Assembly: GCA_964516325.1 (NCBI GenBank)
Contig: CAZFAP010000003.1
Coordinates: 1 to 64,000 of the forward strand
Origin: CAZFAP01 sp964516325
GTDB taxonomy: Bacteria > Auribacterota > JABMQX01
Reading direction: 5' to 3'
Length of the DNA: 64,000 nt
The notes under the pieces were generated by a model, which saw only the letters and a program-made list of their open reading frames with translations, was not told the origin of the DNA and searched no databases. The first letter of the stretch is position 1; every line of letters starts with the position of its first letter. This document shows, piece by piece, positions 1 through 9,924 of this stretch. The position numbers and the translations under genes are program-made.

Positions 1-1
1 T

Positions 2-1651
2 CACCTTGAGCCCTGGTCGCCCTGCATAGACGCCGGCGATCCCGCTTCGCCCTTCTCCAACGAACCGGAACCGAACGGCGGACGAATCAACATGGGCGCC
101 TACGGGAATACCCCTGAGGCAACCTCCAAGCCGATGGACTCAGACACTGATGCCGATGGCCTCCCCGACGCCTGGGAACTCCACTGGTTCGAAAACCTCG
201 AACAGGCTGGGACGGGCGACGTTGACGGCGACCGCATTACAAACGTGATGGAGTACTGCTACGGCTGGGACCCGAAAACCGCATCGAGAACTGTCGTAGA
301 GAACCTGACCAAGAACAGATGCTATCAGACTATACAAACTGCTCTCTGCGAGTCGAACGACGGAGATGAGATCGTGGTCTATCCGGGGCTGTATGTGGAG
401 AACATCCGGTTCCGGGGGAAGAACGTCATCTTCAGGAGCACTGACCCTTCAAACGCAAGCGTCGTGAGCAGCACAATCATAGACGGCGGCCGAAACGCGT
501 CTGTGATCTCCTTCTCTGGGACCGAAGACGATAGCTGTATTCTTTCCGGCTTTACCATCCAGAACGGCCGTGCCGCGTATGGCGGCGGAATCAATGGAGG
601 TGACTGGCACAGTCGGACCCACGCCACAATCGAGAACAATATTATCCGCCGAAACACCCTTCTCGACGAATGGGGCGAAGGGGGAGGAATATGTTATTGC
701 GATGGCAACATTCGCCGCAATGTCATCTCCGACAACTCAGCCCGGTTCGGAGGTGGGCTGTACGCTTGCAGCGGCGAGATCGAAAACAATACCATAACTG
801 GAAACGTCGCAATCGAAGGCGGTGGATTGAACTACTGCGATGGAGTGATTCGGTGCAACATCATCAGCGGAAACGTCGCCGAAGGAGATGATGCAAAGGG
901 TGGGGGGCTGGCTTCGTGCAGCGGTGTGATCGAGAACAATGTTATCTCGGGAAACTCGGCGACGGGATCCTTCCCTGAGGGCGGTGGTCTTTTTTCGTGC
1001 AACGGAACGATAACCAACAACACGATAGTCTCGAACTCGGCCTGGGGGGCATACCACTCGCGCGGAGGAGGGCTGGGTTGCTGCGAAGGCGCCATCCTCA
1101 ACTGCATCATCTGGGGGAACACGGCCCCTGAGGGCGCGCAAATCCATTCATCGAGCGAACCTGCGTATTGCTGCATCGAGGGCTGGACCGGAGGCGCTGG
1201 AGGGAATATCGCGCAGGACCCGACCTTCATTGACCGAGACGGGCCCGATGGTGACTCCAAGACCTTCCTTGACAATAACTATCGCCTGGCTGCCGAGTCC
1301 CCGTGCATTGATACGGGCTGCAACGAGGACTGGATGTGGGGCGCTCTCGACCTCGACGGGAATCCGCGGATTTTCTTCGGAAAGACCTCTCGGACCGCGG
1401 ACATGGGCGCCTACGAGTACGGCTCCTGGCCGTTCAAGGTCATTGAGGTGTCGCCCATACCGACCGGCGAGGTTCGGCTCACCTGGAAGAGCCGCCCGGG
1501 CGATACCTACACGGTCTGGTCCTGCCCGGACCTCCCCACGGCGGAATGGACGGAGGAAATAACCGTCCCCTCGACAGGCGACTCAACCATTTGGATCGGT
1601 CACCCCGTGATTTCGCCGCAGAACTTCTATAGAATTGAGGTCGCTCGTTAG
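2..1651 (+). CDS. Secreted parallel beta-helix protein, 5' truncated by the window edge
   Basis: The frame is open from base 2 and reads SPCIDAGDP followed by INMGAYGNT, a phrase typical of the end of one beta-helix unit in planctomycete-like surface proteins, so the true start lies upstream. About 549 codons are visible. Next comes a calcium-binding-type Asp block (DSDTDADGLPDAWE, then GDVDGDRITN), like thrombospondin type 3 or dockerin loops. It is followed by a right-handed beta-helix with roughly six repeats of the form GGGL-x-C-x-G-x-I-x-N-N-x-I-x-N-A, then a second INMGAYE-like closure (DMGAYEYG). The C-terminal 70 residues look like a small beta-sandwich. Such proteins are usually exported and bind or depolymerise polysaccharides, but no catalytic residues could be assigned. 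GH35 beta-galactosidase follows 46 nt downstream on the same strand. Confidence 0.8.
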   Translation, partial: HLEPWSPCIDAGDPASPFSNEPEPNGGRINMGAYGNTPEATSKPMDSDTDADGLPDAWELHWFENLEQAGTGDVDGDRITNVMEYCYGWDPKTASRTVVENLTKNRCYQTIQTALCESNDGDEIVVYPGLYVENIRFRGKNVIFRSTDPSNASVVSSTIIDGGRNASVISFSGTEDDSCILSGFTIQNGRAAYGGGINGGDWHSRTHATIENNIIRRNTLLDEWGEGGGICYCDGNIRRNVISDNSARFGGGLYACSGEIENNTITGNVAIEGGGLNYCDGVIRCNIISGNVAEGDDAKGGGLASCSGVIENNVISGNSATGSFPEGGGLFSCNGTITNNTIVSNSAWGAYHSRGGGLGCCEGAILNCIIWGNTAPEGAQIHSSSEPAYCCIEGWTGGAGGNIAQDPTFIDRDGPDGDSKTFLDNNYRLAAESPCIDTGCNEDWMWGALDLDGNPRIFFGKTSRTADMGAYEYGSWPFKVIEVSPIPTGEVRLTWKSRPGDTYTVWSCPDLPTAEWTEEITVPSTGDSTIWIGHPVISPQNFYRIEVAR

Positions 1652-1697
1652 CGAGGCGTGAACCATCTTTCGGGAACGTTGAACGAAAGGAGCGTTG

Positions 1698-4397
1698 ATG
1701 AGGTTTCAGGAGACCGTTTCCGACACATTTCTCTTTCTCGCAATCATCGCTATCTACGTCGCCTGGCCTGCCGCGGGCCGTGCGAATGACGAGATATTTC
1801 ATGAGCAGGAGGCGGCGAAGAAGTTCATCACGTTTGATAACCAGAGCTTTATCATGCGCGGGATGAAGGTATTTCTCACCTGCGGCGAAATCCACTACAC
1901 GCGCGTCCCGCGAGAACTCTGGCGAGACCGCCTCGTCCGGGCGAAAATGGCGGGGTTCAACACCATCGCCACGTACATTTTCTGGAACGCTCACGAGCCG
2001 GAGGAGGGGCAGTTCGATTTCTCCGGCAACAAGGACTTGTCCGCATTTCTCGACGTGTGCAAGGAAGTCGGCGTCAATGTCTTCGTGCGGCTGGGACCCT
2101 ACAGTTGTGCGGAATGGGACCTCGGTGGCTTTCCCGCGTGGCTTGCGGTGGGCAAGGGCGTTCGCCTGCGGACGGACGATCCGGAGTATTTGAAATATGT
2201 GGATAGGTGGTTCGAGAAGCTTCTCCCCATCGTCGCCGCGAAGCAAATCCACAAGGGCGGGCCGGTCTTCCTGGTTCAACTGGAGAACGAGTACAAGGGC
2301 GGCTGGGGCACCGACGAGGACGCCTATCTCGCGCATCTCCGCAAGAAGGCGCTTGAGTGCGGAATCGAAGTGCCGATGTTTTATTCCGGCCTCCACCACA
2401 GCCACGACCCCGCCGGTGAAAAACCGCCGTCCCGAGCCGGCAATTCCCCCTGGTTCAGCACGGAATTCTGGCCCGGCTGGTACGACCGCTTCGGGGAGTT
2501 GTCCGACGAGGATATCAACCGCTACCAGAGAGGCACGTGGAAAGCCATCGCGTTCGGCGTCGGCGGCTACAGCTACTACATGCTCCACGGCGGCACGAAC
2601 TGGGGATACACGAGCAACAACGAAATCTTCACGAGCTACGATTTTGCGGCGCCCATCGGCGAGTCGGGTGCGCTCCGCAAGAGTTATTTTCGGTTTAAGA
2701 AAAGCGCCATCTTCGCCGCGACTTTCGGGCACATCCTGAGCCGTGGCACAACGGACGAAGAGGGTTTCAAAATCAACTCCGGCAAGCTCGTACATTACCT
2801 CTGCCGCACCCCTCGCGGCACCATCGTCTTTCTGGACAATCCGGGCGGCGAATCAATCAGCACGAGAATCGAGATCGAAGGGCACGACCCGATTCCGATG
2901 GTGAAGCCCCTGACGCTTCTCCCCGGAGACATTCTGCCGCTCATCGTTGACATGGCGCTGCTCGGCGGCGTGACCATTTCCCACTGCGCCGCGAACGTCC
3001 TCACGCTCCGCCGGATGGGCGAGCGGCTGTTCATCTTCGTCTATGGCCGCGAAAATGAGCCGGGGGAAATTAAGTTCAAACTCGAAGGCGAGCTTCGTCT
3101 CCTGAGCGGAGTTGAGGGTTACATCATAGACGCCACAGGACGCGAACTTATCGTCTCTTTCAGCTTTCCGGGAACGTGGGAGAAGAAGGACTTCGCGTTC
3201 AGTTGCGGCACGACGCAGGTTCAGGTCGTCGCTCTCAATGAAAAGCTCGCGGAGCGCGCCTGGTTCGACCCGTGGGGAAGGGCGCCTGCCGTCGTCATAG
3301 GACCCTATTATGTCAGCGATTTCAGCCAGGATACGACGTCCGTCAAGATTAGCACTGAGTTCAAAGGCGACGAGAAAGCGTGCTACATCTACACCCGCAC
3401 GCCAATGCTTCCGGACCGGGAGAGGTCGAGGGGGCTGATAGCCTTCGAGACCGACAAGGCGAACTTGTGCGTCACAGGGCGGGCGCCGTCCCTTCCCGCG
3501 CCTCCGAAGCCGCCGGAGATTAGAGAATGGCGATACGCGCTCGCGGCGCCGGAGGCGGAACCGGACTTCGATGATTCCGCCTGGCCCTCGTCCGACGACC
3601 CGAAGGATATGGGGGCAATGCCGGGAGCACATCGCACTTTCTACGGGTGGTATCGCTGCCCATTCGAGTCGGCGGCGGAAGGTGAGGCGAAGCTCGAGTT
3701 CTCGTTTGCTGGCGACACAATCTTCGTCTTCGCCAATGGGAAGCTCGTCAGGAAAGTTGACGGCAGAGGCCCGCAGACGGTTTCCACTCCTGTGCAGAAA
3801 GGGAAGAACCTCATCGCGGTCCTCGCCCGCCACTCGGGGAGAGACAAGCTCTACGATTTCAGCGGAGTCGCCGCGCTGAAAGTCGCCGCGCTGAAAGTCG
3901 CCGCCGGCGTTCACGGCCCCGTCAAGCTCACGACGGCTTCCGGTTCTCAGGAGCTCAAAGGTTGGCGCTATCGCGCCGGTCTCATCGGCGAGGAAAAAGG
4001 GTGGTTCAGTGAGGAAGCACAGTCCGCGGCCAAATGGGAAGCTCTTTCGGACGGGAACAGGCCGACCATTCCCACATTCTTTGCGGGGAGATTCTGGTAC
4101 AAGCCGAACCCCGACTTCTCCGACGTCCTCCGCCTCAAGACAAAGGGCTTGAGCCACGGAACAATCTGGCTCAACGGCAGAAACATCGGCCAATACGTTC
4201 CCGACGGCGAGTACTACCTCCCCGAACCCTGGCTCAAAGACGAAAACCTGATTGTCCTCGCCGACGAGGGGGGCAAATCCCCGAGCCGCGTCACCCTCGT
4301 CCGCGAGGACCCCGCCGCCGCTCATGTCGCGAGCATCGTGCTCGTTCCCGCTGAGACCGGCAAAACGGAAAGCGAAGCACCCAAAGCCAAGGACTGA
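1698..4397 (+). CDS. GH35 family beta-galactosidase, exported
   Basis: About 899 residues. The ATG at 1698 is chosen because AAAGGAG ends 5 nt before it; a TTG three bases earlier is also in frame. A signal peptide is visible (FLFLAIIAIYVAWPAAGRA). The catalytic barrel opens with the GH35 signature GEIHYTRVPRELW, then FNTIATYIFWNAHEP. The acid/base glutamate sits in VQLENEY (near residue 198) and the nucleophile in STEFWPGW (near residue 256), both conserved. The C-terminal half holds beta-sandwich modules ending in a lectin-like jelly roll (TIWLNGRNIGQY). The enzyme should hydrolyse terminal beta-galactosides outside the cytoplasm. An unusual feature is a perfect 15-bp tandem duplication at 3867-3896 that gives the peptide VAALKVAALK. 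Confidence 0.92.
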   Translation: MRFQETVSDTFLFLAIIAIYVAWPAAGRANDEIFHEQEAAKKFITFDNQSFIMRGMKVFLTCGEIHYTRVPRELWRDRLVRAKMAGFNTIATYIFWNAHEPEEGQFDFSGNKDLSAFLDVCKEVGVNVFVRLGPYSCAEWDLGGFPAWLAVGKGVRLRTDDPEYLKYVDRWFEKLLPIVAAKQIHKGGPVFLVQLENEYKGGWGTDEDAYLAHLRKKALECGIEVPMFYSGLHHSHDPAGEKPPSRAGNSPWFSTEFWPGWYDRFGELSDEDINRYQRGTWKAIAFGVGGYSYYMLHGGTNWGYTSNNEIFTSYDFAAPIGESGALRKSYFRFKKSAIFAATFGHILSRGTTDEEGFKINSGKLVHYLCRTPRGTIVFLDNPGGESISTRIEIEGHDPIPMVKPLTLLPGDILPLIVDMALLGGVTISHCAANVLTLRRMGERLFIFVYGRENEPGEIKFKLEGELRLLSGVEGYIIDATGRELIVSFSFPGTWEKKDFAFSCGTTQVQVVALNEKLAERAWFDPWGRAPAVVIGPYYVSDFSQDTTSVKISTEFKGDEKACYIYTRTPMLPDRERSRGLIAFETDKANLCVTGRAPSLPAPPKPPEIREWRYALAAPEAEPDFDDSAWPSSDDPKDMGAMPGAHRTFYGWYRCPFESAAEGEAKLEFSFAGDTIFVFANGKLVRKVDGRGPQTVSTPVQKGKNLIAVLARHSGRDKLYDFSGVAALKVAALKVAAGVHGPVKLTTASGSQELKGWRYRAGLIGEEKGWFSEEAQSAAKWEALSDGNRPTIPTFFAGRFWYKPNPDFSDVLRLKTKGLSHGTIWLNGRNIGQYVPDGEYYLPEPWLKDENLIVLADEGGKSPSRVTLVREDPAAAHVASIVLVPAETGKTESEAPKAKD
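3867..3905 (+). repeat. In-frame 15-bp tandem duplication inside the GH35 gene
   Basis: GTCGCCGCGCTGAAA occurs twice head to tail (3867-3881 and 3882-3896), followed by a partial third copy GTCGCCGCC. It adds five residues (VAALK) to a C-terminal module without breaking the frame. It looks like a recent slippage event. Confidence 0.85.
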
Positions 4398-4682
4398 GTG
4401 CGGGGATAGGGCGCGGCGCGTTCGTGGCTGTTTCAGGAGTTGTACGCCGCTCCCCCCATGGGGTCGTACGCCGGAACGGTCCTCGTCGGTCCAGGCGACG
4501 AGGGGCACTGTTACAGCAATGCGATGCCCCTGGAATAGAGCGGCCCCGGCGCCCGCTTCGGCTTGCCTGGCCGGGCCTTGTGTGCTAACGTTCTCATGTA
4601 GAAGCTGGCCTCGCCTGACCGATCCCAGTTGGGTTCAACGAATGTTTCTGCCGAATCTTCTTCTGAGAAGGGGGTGGGTGCT

Positions 4683-7640
4683 ATGAGAGGGCAGCACGTC
4701 GCACTGTTGGTGGCGCTGGTATGTGCCCTGGCGGCTCTGGTTTTGCTGTTGCTCCATCTCGAGCCAGAGGAGCCACAAAAAAGGGACTCCGGGGGTTCCG
4801 GGATCGGGCATTACACGTCGCGTAAGGGTCTCGCCACGAAAAGGGCCCAACGGGCCGATGATGAGTCACTTTTTGGCCGCGTGACGGACGTCTGGGGAAA
4901 TGCGGTTCCGGCTGCGACCCTCACGGCTGGCGTTTTCGAGGGGTCCTCGCCCATCGCTCTGTGCAACGTCGTGTTCTCCCGGCGGACGACCTCGGATATG
5001 CGCGGGGGATTCAGATTCGAAGACGAAGCCCTGCTCTTGAACGTGAAGGGCCACACCCCGCGCTCAGAGCCGCATCCCCGCAGAAAGCCTTTTGCGCTCC
5101 TCATTGCCGCAAAAGCGGGTTTCGCTCCCACGCGGATAGATCTGAGTTCCATTGAGCGAGGAAAGCCGGTTGCCGTGGTTTTGAGGGGACCCTGCATCAT
5201 TCGCGGGGTTGTCGTATGCGAGACGGGTGACAAGCTTTCCGACGCTCAAGTCCTCTGCTCTACTCAAGAAGAAGACCTCTTTAACGCCGAACGGGCTGCT
5301 TCCATCTCCGACCGCTCCGGCCAATTCGAGCTAAGCATTGCCGCGGAAGGCGACGCAGAACTTTGCTCTACCCTCCTTGATCCTCCAAAGTACGTATCCG
5401 TGTCGCTGAAGCCAGGGGAAGTGCTATCCGGTGTCCAGGTTCCTGTGGAACTGGGACAGCGCACCATTATCGAGGGAGCAGTCTGGGACGAGGTAGGAAG
5501 CCCCGTGGGCGACGCCTATGTCGCACTCGGAGATGATCTGGCAAAAGGGGACGATGCCGTCGCCGACCCGGTAAGGACATCCCCCCAGGGGCGGTATCGG
5601 ATCATCCTGCCGGCTGACTCTCATCATTCGCGTCTCAGTGAAGTGCCTGAGAAGCTTCTGGCATTCCATCCCGATTATCAGGCAAAGACGATCGAGTTCC
5701 CGCCGCTGTCAAAAGGAGAGGTCAGGAAAGGCGTGGACGTGCTCCTCGAAAGGGGCTGCATTGTTGAGGGGACCGCCACTGACGAGGAGGGATCGGCTCT
5801 CGCTGGCGTCGAGGTGCGCGTGGATTTCGCGGATAGCCCGATGCTTGCAGGACGACAGATGAAAGTTGCCCGAAAGGCGGAGCCCATTCTCACGGACGAC
5901 AAAGGCTGCTATGCCATTCATTTCCTCCCCCCAGGGACGTATTCGCTCCGGGCCTCACTGGAGGGCTACAGAGGGGTGACCAGGCAACTTCGCCTCCGCC
6001 CCAACGAACAAGTCACCGACTTCGATTTTGCCCTGGAGTCTCTCCGGGGATTCATCAAAGGGCATGTGGTTGACGAAAAGGGCGACCCCTGGACCGATGG
6101 AAAAGTGGAAATTCAGCGATACGGGTTGCATCGCTCCGACGACATACGAGAGGATGGAAGATTCGAGCTTACGGAACTGCCAGAAGGAAAGTACGACCTG
6201 ACGGTGGATTTCGGGCCAAATTACGCCGATACAGGAAACCTCCTCTCCGCGGCCTGCCCGCCTCAGATCCCCACCGGAACAGAGGACGTGGTCATCGTCA
6301 TTTCAAAGCGCAAACCCGGGGCAATTCATGTTTCCGTGCGGGACAAGGAAGGCCATCCCGTAAAGGAGTTCGGCCTTCGCTGCTCAGCCCTGGCGGTTGA
6401 AGGAGGAAGAAACGCCATCCGCACGAATCTATGGCAGCCGGGGGTTCTTTACCCGCACACAGCATGGGATACCGTTTATGACCAGGTTTCTGGCCTGCTT
6501 TTCCTCCGGGAGAAGGTCTCGTCCGAAGACGGAGAGTTCGTCCACGATAGACTTTGTCCGGGGCAATACTATGTTTCGGTCCATTCCAATACGCTCGAGG
6601 AGCAATCAAAGGTCGTGACGGTCAAGTCGGGAGAACAAGCGGAAGCGCTCTTCGTCTTAGGCAGCAAATACGCCATTTCAGGACTTGTTCTCAGCCAAGA
6701 TGGCCGTCCACTTCCCGGGATGCCGGTCGTGCTCCGGATGGACGACGGGGCCGACCGTGCGAGGCTTTCCATCCCCTTCCGACGCGCCTCCAGCTCGGCT
6801 GAGGGGAGTTTCACGTTCCGCGGGATCGAGAATGGCCGGTACTTCGTGGTCGCCACGGACAAACAAGCGGGCCGCGAGGTCTCCCAGTGGGTCACGGTCT
6901 CCGATGATGACGCGAAAATCCAGCTCATTTTCGCCGGGGGAAACGCATCGGTCGAGGGCTACGTCCTGGACCAGGGCGGCACAGGCGTTGCCGCAATCGG
7001 TGTGAAAGTTGTCGGCGAGAAGCAAAGCACTTCCGCCCAGACCGACGCCTCGGGCTACTACGCATGTGCCGGACTCGACCCCGGAGAATACTGGCTTCGA
7101 GCCGAGACGAGCAGGTGGGGCGGACTCTGGAAGCGCGTCGTGCTGGAGGAAAATGAAAAAGCGGTCATCAACATCGTCCCCGGCCAGTGCGGCCACATCC
7201 AGGGGAAGGTCGTTCTTGAAGGATTGGCGGAAAGAGCATCGGCCTGGGCTGTGGGCGACCTCAACCTCTGGGTCGAGTTGAGGGAGACCTCGAACCAAGG
7301 CGTGTCTCCCTCCGCTGCCGCTCGCATCCGAGCCGTGCGCGACTCCTTCTCAGCCGACTCCGTTCCTGCAGGGATGTATCAGGTTACCGCCACGGCGAAT
7401 CTGTTTGTTGGCTACGACCCTTATCCCGGAACGGACGATGGAGACCTGTCCATCGCGGAGCGCGCCGCTGTGTTCCAATCAGAACCGCAGATACTCGAGG
7501 TCCGCCCCCTTTCAACGACCCAGTTAACACTGAGAGTCTGGGACCCGGTCGGCCCCGTCCCGCCGTTTCCGTCAACCTCCCTCCCATATTCCCACTGGAT
7601 AATGGGAAGCAACGTAGACCCGAGCTACATGCGCCCGTGA
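4683..7640 (+). CDS. Membrane-anchored multi-domain carboxypeptidase-regulatory-like protein
   Basis: About 985 residues. The frame is open from a TTG at 4629, but the ATG at 4683 directly precedes a membrane anchor (HVALLVALVCALAALVLLLLHLE) and has a G-rich upstream stretch, so it is preferred. The rest is a chain of seven or eight beta-sandwich repeats, each with elements such as GxVxDExGxPVxxA, TDxxGxYxFxxLPPGxYxLxA and VxVxLxRG. These are hallmarks of carboxypeptidase regulatory-like (CarboxypepD_reg/transthyretin-like) domains. There is no peptidase domain. The protein probably projects from the cytoplasmic membrane and binds protein or glycan. It follows the GH35 gene after 285 nt and may be independently expressed. 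Function beyond binding is not evident. Confidence 0.72.
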   Translation: MRGQHVALLVALVCALAALVLLLLHLEPEEPQKRDSGGSGIGHYTSRKGLATKRAQRADDESLFGRVTDVWGNAVPAATLTAGVFEGSSPIALCNVVFSRRTTSDMRGGFRFEDEALLLNVKGHTPRSEPHPRRKPFALLIAAKAGFAPTRIDLSSIERGKPVAVVLRGPCIIRGVVVCETGDKLSDAQVLCSTQEEDLFNAERAASISDRSGQFELSIAAEGDAELCSTLLDPPKYVSVSLKPGEVLSGVQVPVELGQRTIIEGAVWDEVGSPVGDAYVALGDDLAKGDDAVADPVRTSPQGRYRIILPADSHHSRLSEVPEKLLAFHPDYQAKTIEFPPLSKGEVRKGVDVLLERGCIVEGTATDEEGSALAGVEVRVDFADSPMLAGRQMKVARKAEPILTDDKGCYAIHFLPPGTYSLRASLEGYRGVTRQLRLRPNEQVTDFDFALESLRGFIKGHVVDEKGDPWTDGKVEIQRYGLHRSDDIREDGRFELTELPEGKYDLTVDFGPNYADTGNLLSAACPPQIPTGTEDVVIVISKRKPGAIHVSVRDKEGHPVKEFGLRCSALAVEGGRNAIRTNLWQPGVLYPHTAWDTVYDQVSGLLFLREKVSSEDGEFVHDRLCPGQYYVSVHSNTLEEQSKVVTVKSGEQAEALFVLGSKYAISGLVLSQDGRPLPGMPVVLRMDDGADRARLSIPFRRASSSAEGSFTFRGIENGRYFVVATDKQAGREVSQWVTVSDDDAKIQLIFAGGNASVEGYVLDQGGTGVAAIGVKVVGEKQSTSAQTDASGYYACAGLDPGEYWLRAETSRWGGLWKRVVLEENEKAVINIVPGQCGHIQGKVVLEGLAERASAWAVGDLNLWVELRETSNQGVSPSAAARIRAVRDSFSADSVPAGMYQVTATANLFVGYDPYPGTDDGDLSIAERAAVFQSEPQILEVRPLSTTQLTLRVWDPVGPVPPFPSTSLPYSHWIMGSNVDPSYMRP

Positions 7641-7708
7641 AGTTCCCAGAAGCGGGGCAGCCTCAGGAGTGCCGCCACATTCCCGCATTCTCGGCAAGTC
7701 CGCCGCGG

Positions 7709-8626
7709 TCAAACAAAGGTGAGCCAGGCGTGGGTGTCCTCGATTTCGCCCTGGACGAGGGCGAAGAATTGCTTTTGGATTCTGAGGGTAATGGGGCCGG
7801 GCTTCCCGTCGCCGATGGGAATCCTGTCCACGCTGGTCACCGGAGTGATTTCGGCCGCGGTGCCTGAGAGGAAGACTTCATCGGCGATGTAGAGGGATTC
7901 TCTCGGCAGAAGGTGCTGGTCAATGCGGACGCCGAGGTCCTTGGCAATGACGAAAATGGAGTGGCGAGTCATCCCCGCAAGGATGGAGGCGCTCGTCGGG
8001 GGGGTGAAAATGACGCCGTTTCTGACGATGAAGACATTCTCCGCGGACCCCTCCGAGACGTAGCCGTACACGTCAAGTATGATCGCCTCGTCGAATCCAT
8101 CCACGGCCGCCTCCATTTTGGCGAGCTGCGAGTTGAGGTAGTTGCCGCCCGCCTTTGCCAGGGACGGGATGGTGTTGGGGGCGACCTTGTTCCAGGAGGA
8201 GACTCTCACCGCGGCCCCCTTCTCGAGGGCCTCTTCGCCGAGATACTTTCCCCAGTCCCAGGCGGCGACAGCGACGTGGATGGGGTTGCTCAAGGGGTTC
8301 ACCCCCATGTTGCCGTATCCCCGAAATGCAAATGGACGGATGTAGCATTGCTCCAGCTTGTTCACTCTCACCGTCTCGATGATCGCCTCCACCAGTTGCT
8401 CGCGTGTGAACGGGAGGGGCATTCGATAGATGCGCGCCGAATCGAACAGGCGGGCGATGTGGTCTCGCAGTCGGAAGATCGCAGACCCGTTCTTTGTCTT
8501 ATAGCACCGCATGCTCTCGAATACCGACGACCCGTAATGAACAACGTGCGACAGGATGTGCATCGTCGCGTCGTTCCAGTCCACGAATTTGCCGTCGTAC
8601 CAGATTTTGCCCTGGCCAAAGGTCAT
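7709..8626 (-). CDS. ilvE: Branched-chain amino acid aminotransferase
   Basis: PLP fold-type IV aminotransferase of 305 residues that reversibly transaminates Leu, Ile and Val with 2-oxoglutarate. The start at 8626 is fixed by a strong AGGAGGAAA a few bases upstream; the longer open frame to 8671 has no such site. Diagnostic motifs are GKIWYDGKFV at the N-terminus, HVVHYGSSVFE, YIRPFAFRGYG, the PLP-lysine region SLAKAGGNYLNS (Lys158), and the fold-type IV signature around EGSAENVFIV. The carboxylate-binding loop LSGTAAEITPV is near the end. Length is normal for IlvE. It is convergent with the upstream repeat protein, with 68 nt between stops. D-amino-acid transaminase is the main alternative in this fold, but the AKAGGNY context favours IlvE. 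Confidence 0.93.
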   Translation of the reverse strand: MTFGQGKIWYDGKFVDWNDATMHILSHVVHYGSSVFESMRCYKTKNGSAIFRLRDHIARLFDSARIYRMPLPFTREQLVEAIIETVRVNKLEQCYIRPFAFRGYGNMGVNPLSNPIHVAVAAWDWGKYLGEEALEKGAAVRVSSWNKVAPNTIPSLAKAGGNYLNSQLAKMEAAVDGFDEAIILDVYGYVSEGSAENVFIVRNGVIFTPPTSASILAGMTRHSIFVIAKDLGVRIDQHLLPRESLYIADEVFLSGTAAEITPVTSVDRIPIGDGKPGPITLRIQKQFFALVQGEIEDTHAWLTFV

Positions 8627-9204
8627 GGTTTTCCTCCTGATGTCAGTGAGGAAGCCGAGCGGCGTGGACAATTGACTCGGCCGTTCCAGGCGGCGCCGCG
8701 GCTTCCTTTCTCCTTCTCGTGCATGGTAGAATGACTTCAGTTCGCAAAGGAGATTTTTTCAAATCCGCGACACGGCGTCAACGCCGAAAAGCAGGGTGCG
8801 GAAAACCCCAGTCTCGGAAGGGACTCACCGCAGAGGGCGCAGAGGATCGCCGCTTGGGGCATCGGGCCATTGGCGAGACCCGCAAAGCATCATGGGTAGG
8901 ATGCCCATGCCACGCTTTCGCGACGGCTGAAACCGTCATTTCGGTCTGCCCGCCTTCGGGCGGCGTTCCGGTGCGACGCGAGGGATCCTGGGCGCCGCGA
9001 ATGACCTTCGCCACCCATGACTCACGGGTTACGCGGGATCGCATAGGAACGGCGTCGGAGGTGGCGGTTTGGATACCATACGCCTCATGCGTTTGGCGGG
9101 GCGGTGGGGACTTGTGGTAACTGCTGCGTCCGCGCGCGGCTCGGCCCGATCAGCGGTCGCGGAGAGAATCTGGAAAAAACAAGGCGACAGGAAAGGATAG
9201 CGAA
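8627..9204. repeat. 578-nt intergenic region with several small inverted repeats
   Basis: No convincing gene is seen, although frames stay open through GC bias. Around 8826-8845 there is a CCGCAGAGGGCGCAGAGG-like phrase common as dispersed repeat debris in environmental genomes. At 8892-8908 ATGGG-N7-CCCAT, at 8922-8937 GACGG-N6-CCGTC, and at 8950-8963 CCGCC-TTCG-GGCGG (a UUCG-tetraloop hairpin in RNA) follow each other closely. It probably contains the promoters for the divergent ilvE and DUF169 genes, but no clear -35/-10 pair was found. Confidence 0.5.
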
Positions 9205-9924
9205 ATGGAATGGAAGACGTTTGCCAAGAAACTGAAAGAGGTGCTGGGGCTGAAGGGAAGCCCCGTTGCCGTGACTTATTCCATGAAGCCCGCGAAGAAC
9301 GCGGCGAAAGCCAAAGCCTGGGTCTGCCGGGCGCTCCTTGGCGCCAGGGACGGAAAAACCTACTGTATCAGCAAGGACACGTCGTCGTGCGCCGGGGGAA
9401 CGTGGCACCTCGGGCTCGGTCCAAAGCCGACGGGAGACGCAGACAAGGCTTTGAAGAAATTCCTTGTGGAGGGCGAAAAGCTGTTCTGTTCGGTGGCGAC
9501 GTTTTACCGCTGTATGTCCCTGACGACGCAGCCGCCTGCTGGGCTGGCGGATTACGTGATTTTCTGTCCGTTGGAAGAGGCGGAAGAGAAACCGGACCTC
9601 GTCGTCTTCCTCTGCAATCCGGAGCAAGCGTGCCGCATTCTGACTCTGGCCCTGTATCGGACGGGGATTCCGCCGCGAGCGGAGTTGGCGGGGTCCGCGT
9701 GCCACATGGCGGTCGCTTACCCCATCGTGTCGGGTGAGATCAACGTGAGCTTCTGGGATTACACCGCCCGGAGGATGCAGAAGCTCGACGAGAACGAGCT
9801 GTCGGTCTCCGTGCCCTACCACTATATGAAGGATATTGTCGAGAGCATCGAGTCTTGCTCGGCTGGCACTGCGAGCGTCGAGGGGATGCAGAGGATGCTC
9901 CGCGCAATGCAGCGGGCTTCCTGA
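9205..9924 (+). CDS. DUF169 (COG2043) family protein
   Basis: 239-residue soluble protein of the poorly characterised DUF169 family. Visible family features are the N-terminal LKGSPVAVTYS segment, a Cys-containing stretch (WVCRALLGARDGKTYCIS, then SCAGG), the central PLEEAEEKPDLVVFLCNPEQACRILTLA, and the Gly/Cys region AGSACHMAVAYPIVSGEINVSFWDYTARRM. Nine or so cysteines suggest metal or cofactor binding, but that is inference. The start ATG is preceded by GGAAAGGATAG. There is no signal peptide. The gene stands alone, followed by 337 nt without a gene, so context gives no function. Confidence 0.85.
   Translation: MEWKTFAKKLKEVLGLKGSPVAVTYSMKPAKNAAKAKAWVCRALLGARDGKTYCISKDTSSCAGGTWHLGLGPKPTGDADKALKKFLVEGEKLFCSVATFYRCMSLTTQPPAGLADYVIFCPLEEAEEKPDLVVFLCNPEQACRILTLALYRTGIPPRAELAGSACHMAVAYPIVSGEINVSFWDYTARRMQKLDENELSVSVPYHYMKDIVESIESCSAGTASVEGMQRMLRAMQRAS

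Noticed and set aside
1479..4508. Long open frames on the minus strand (438 and 551 codons) opposite the GH35 gene
   Set aside because: They show high-GC shadow composition rich in Arg, Ala, Gly and Glu without any recognisable domain, while the plus strand encodes a clear GH35 enzyme.
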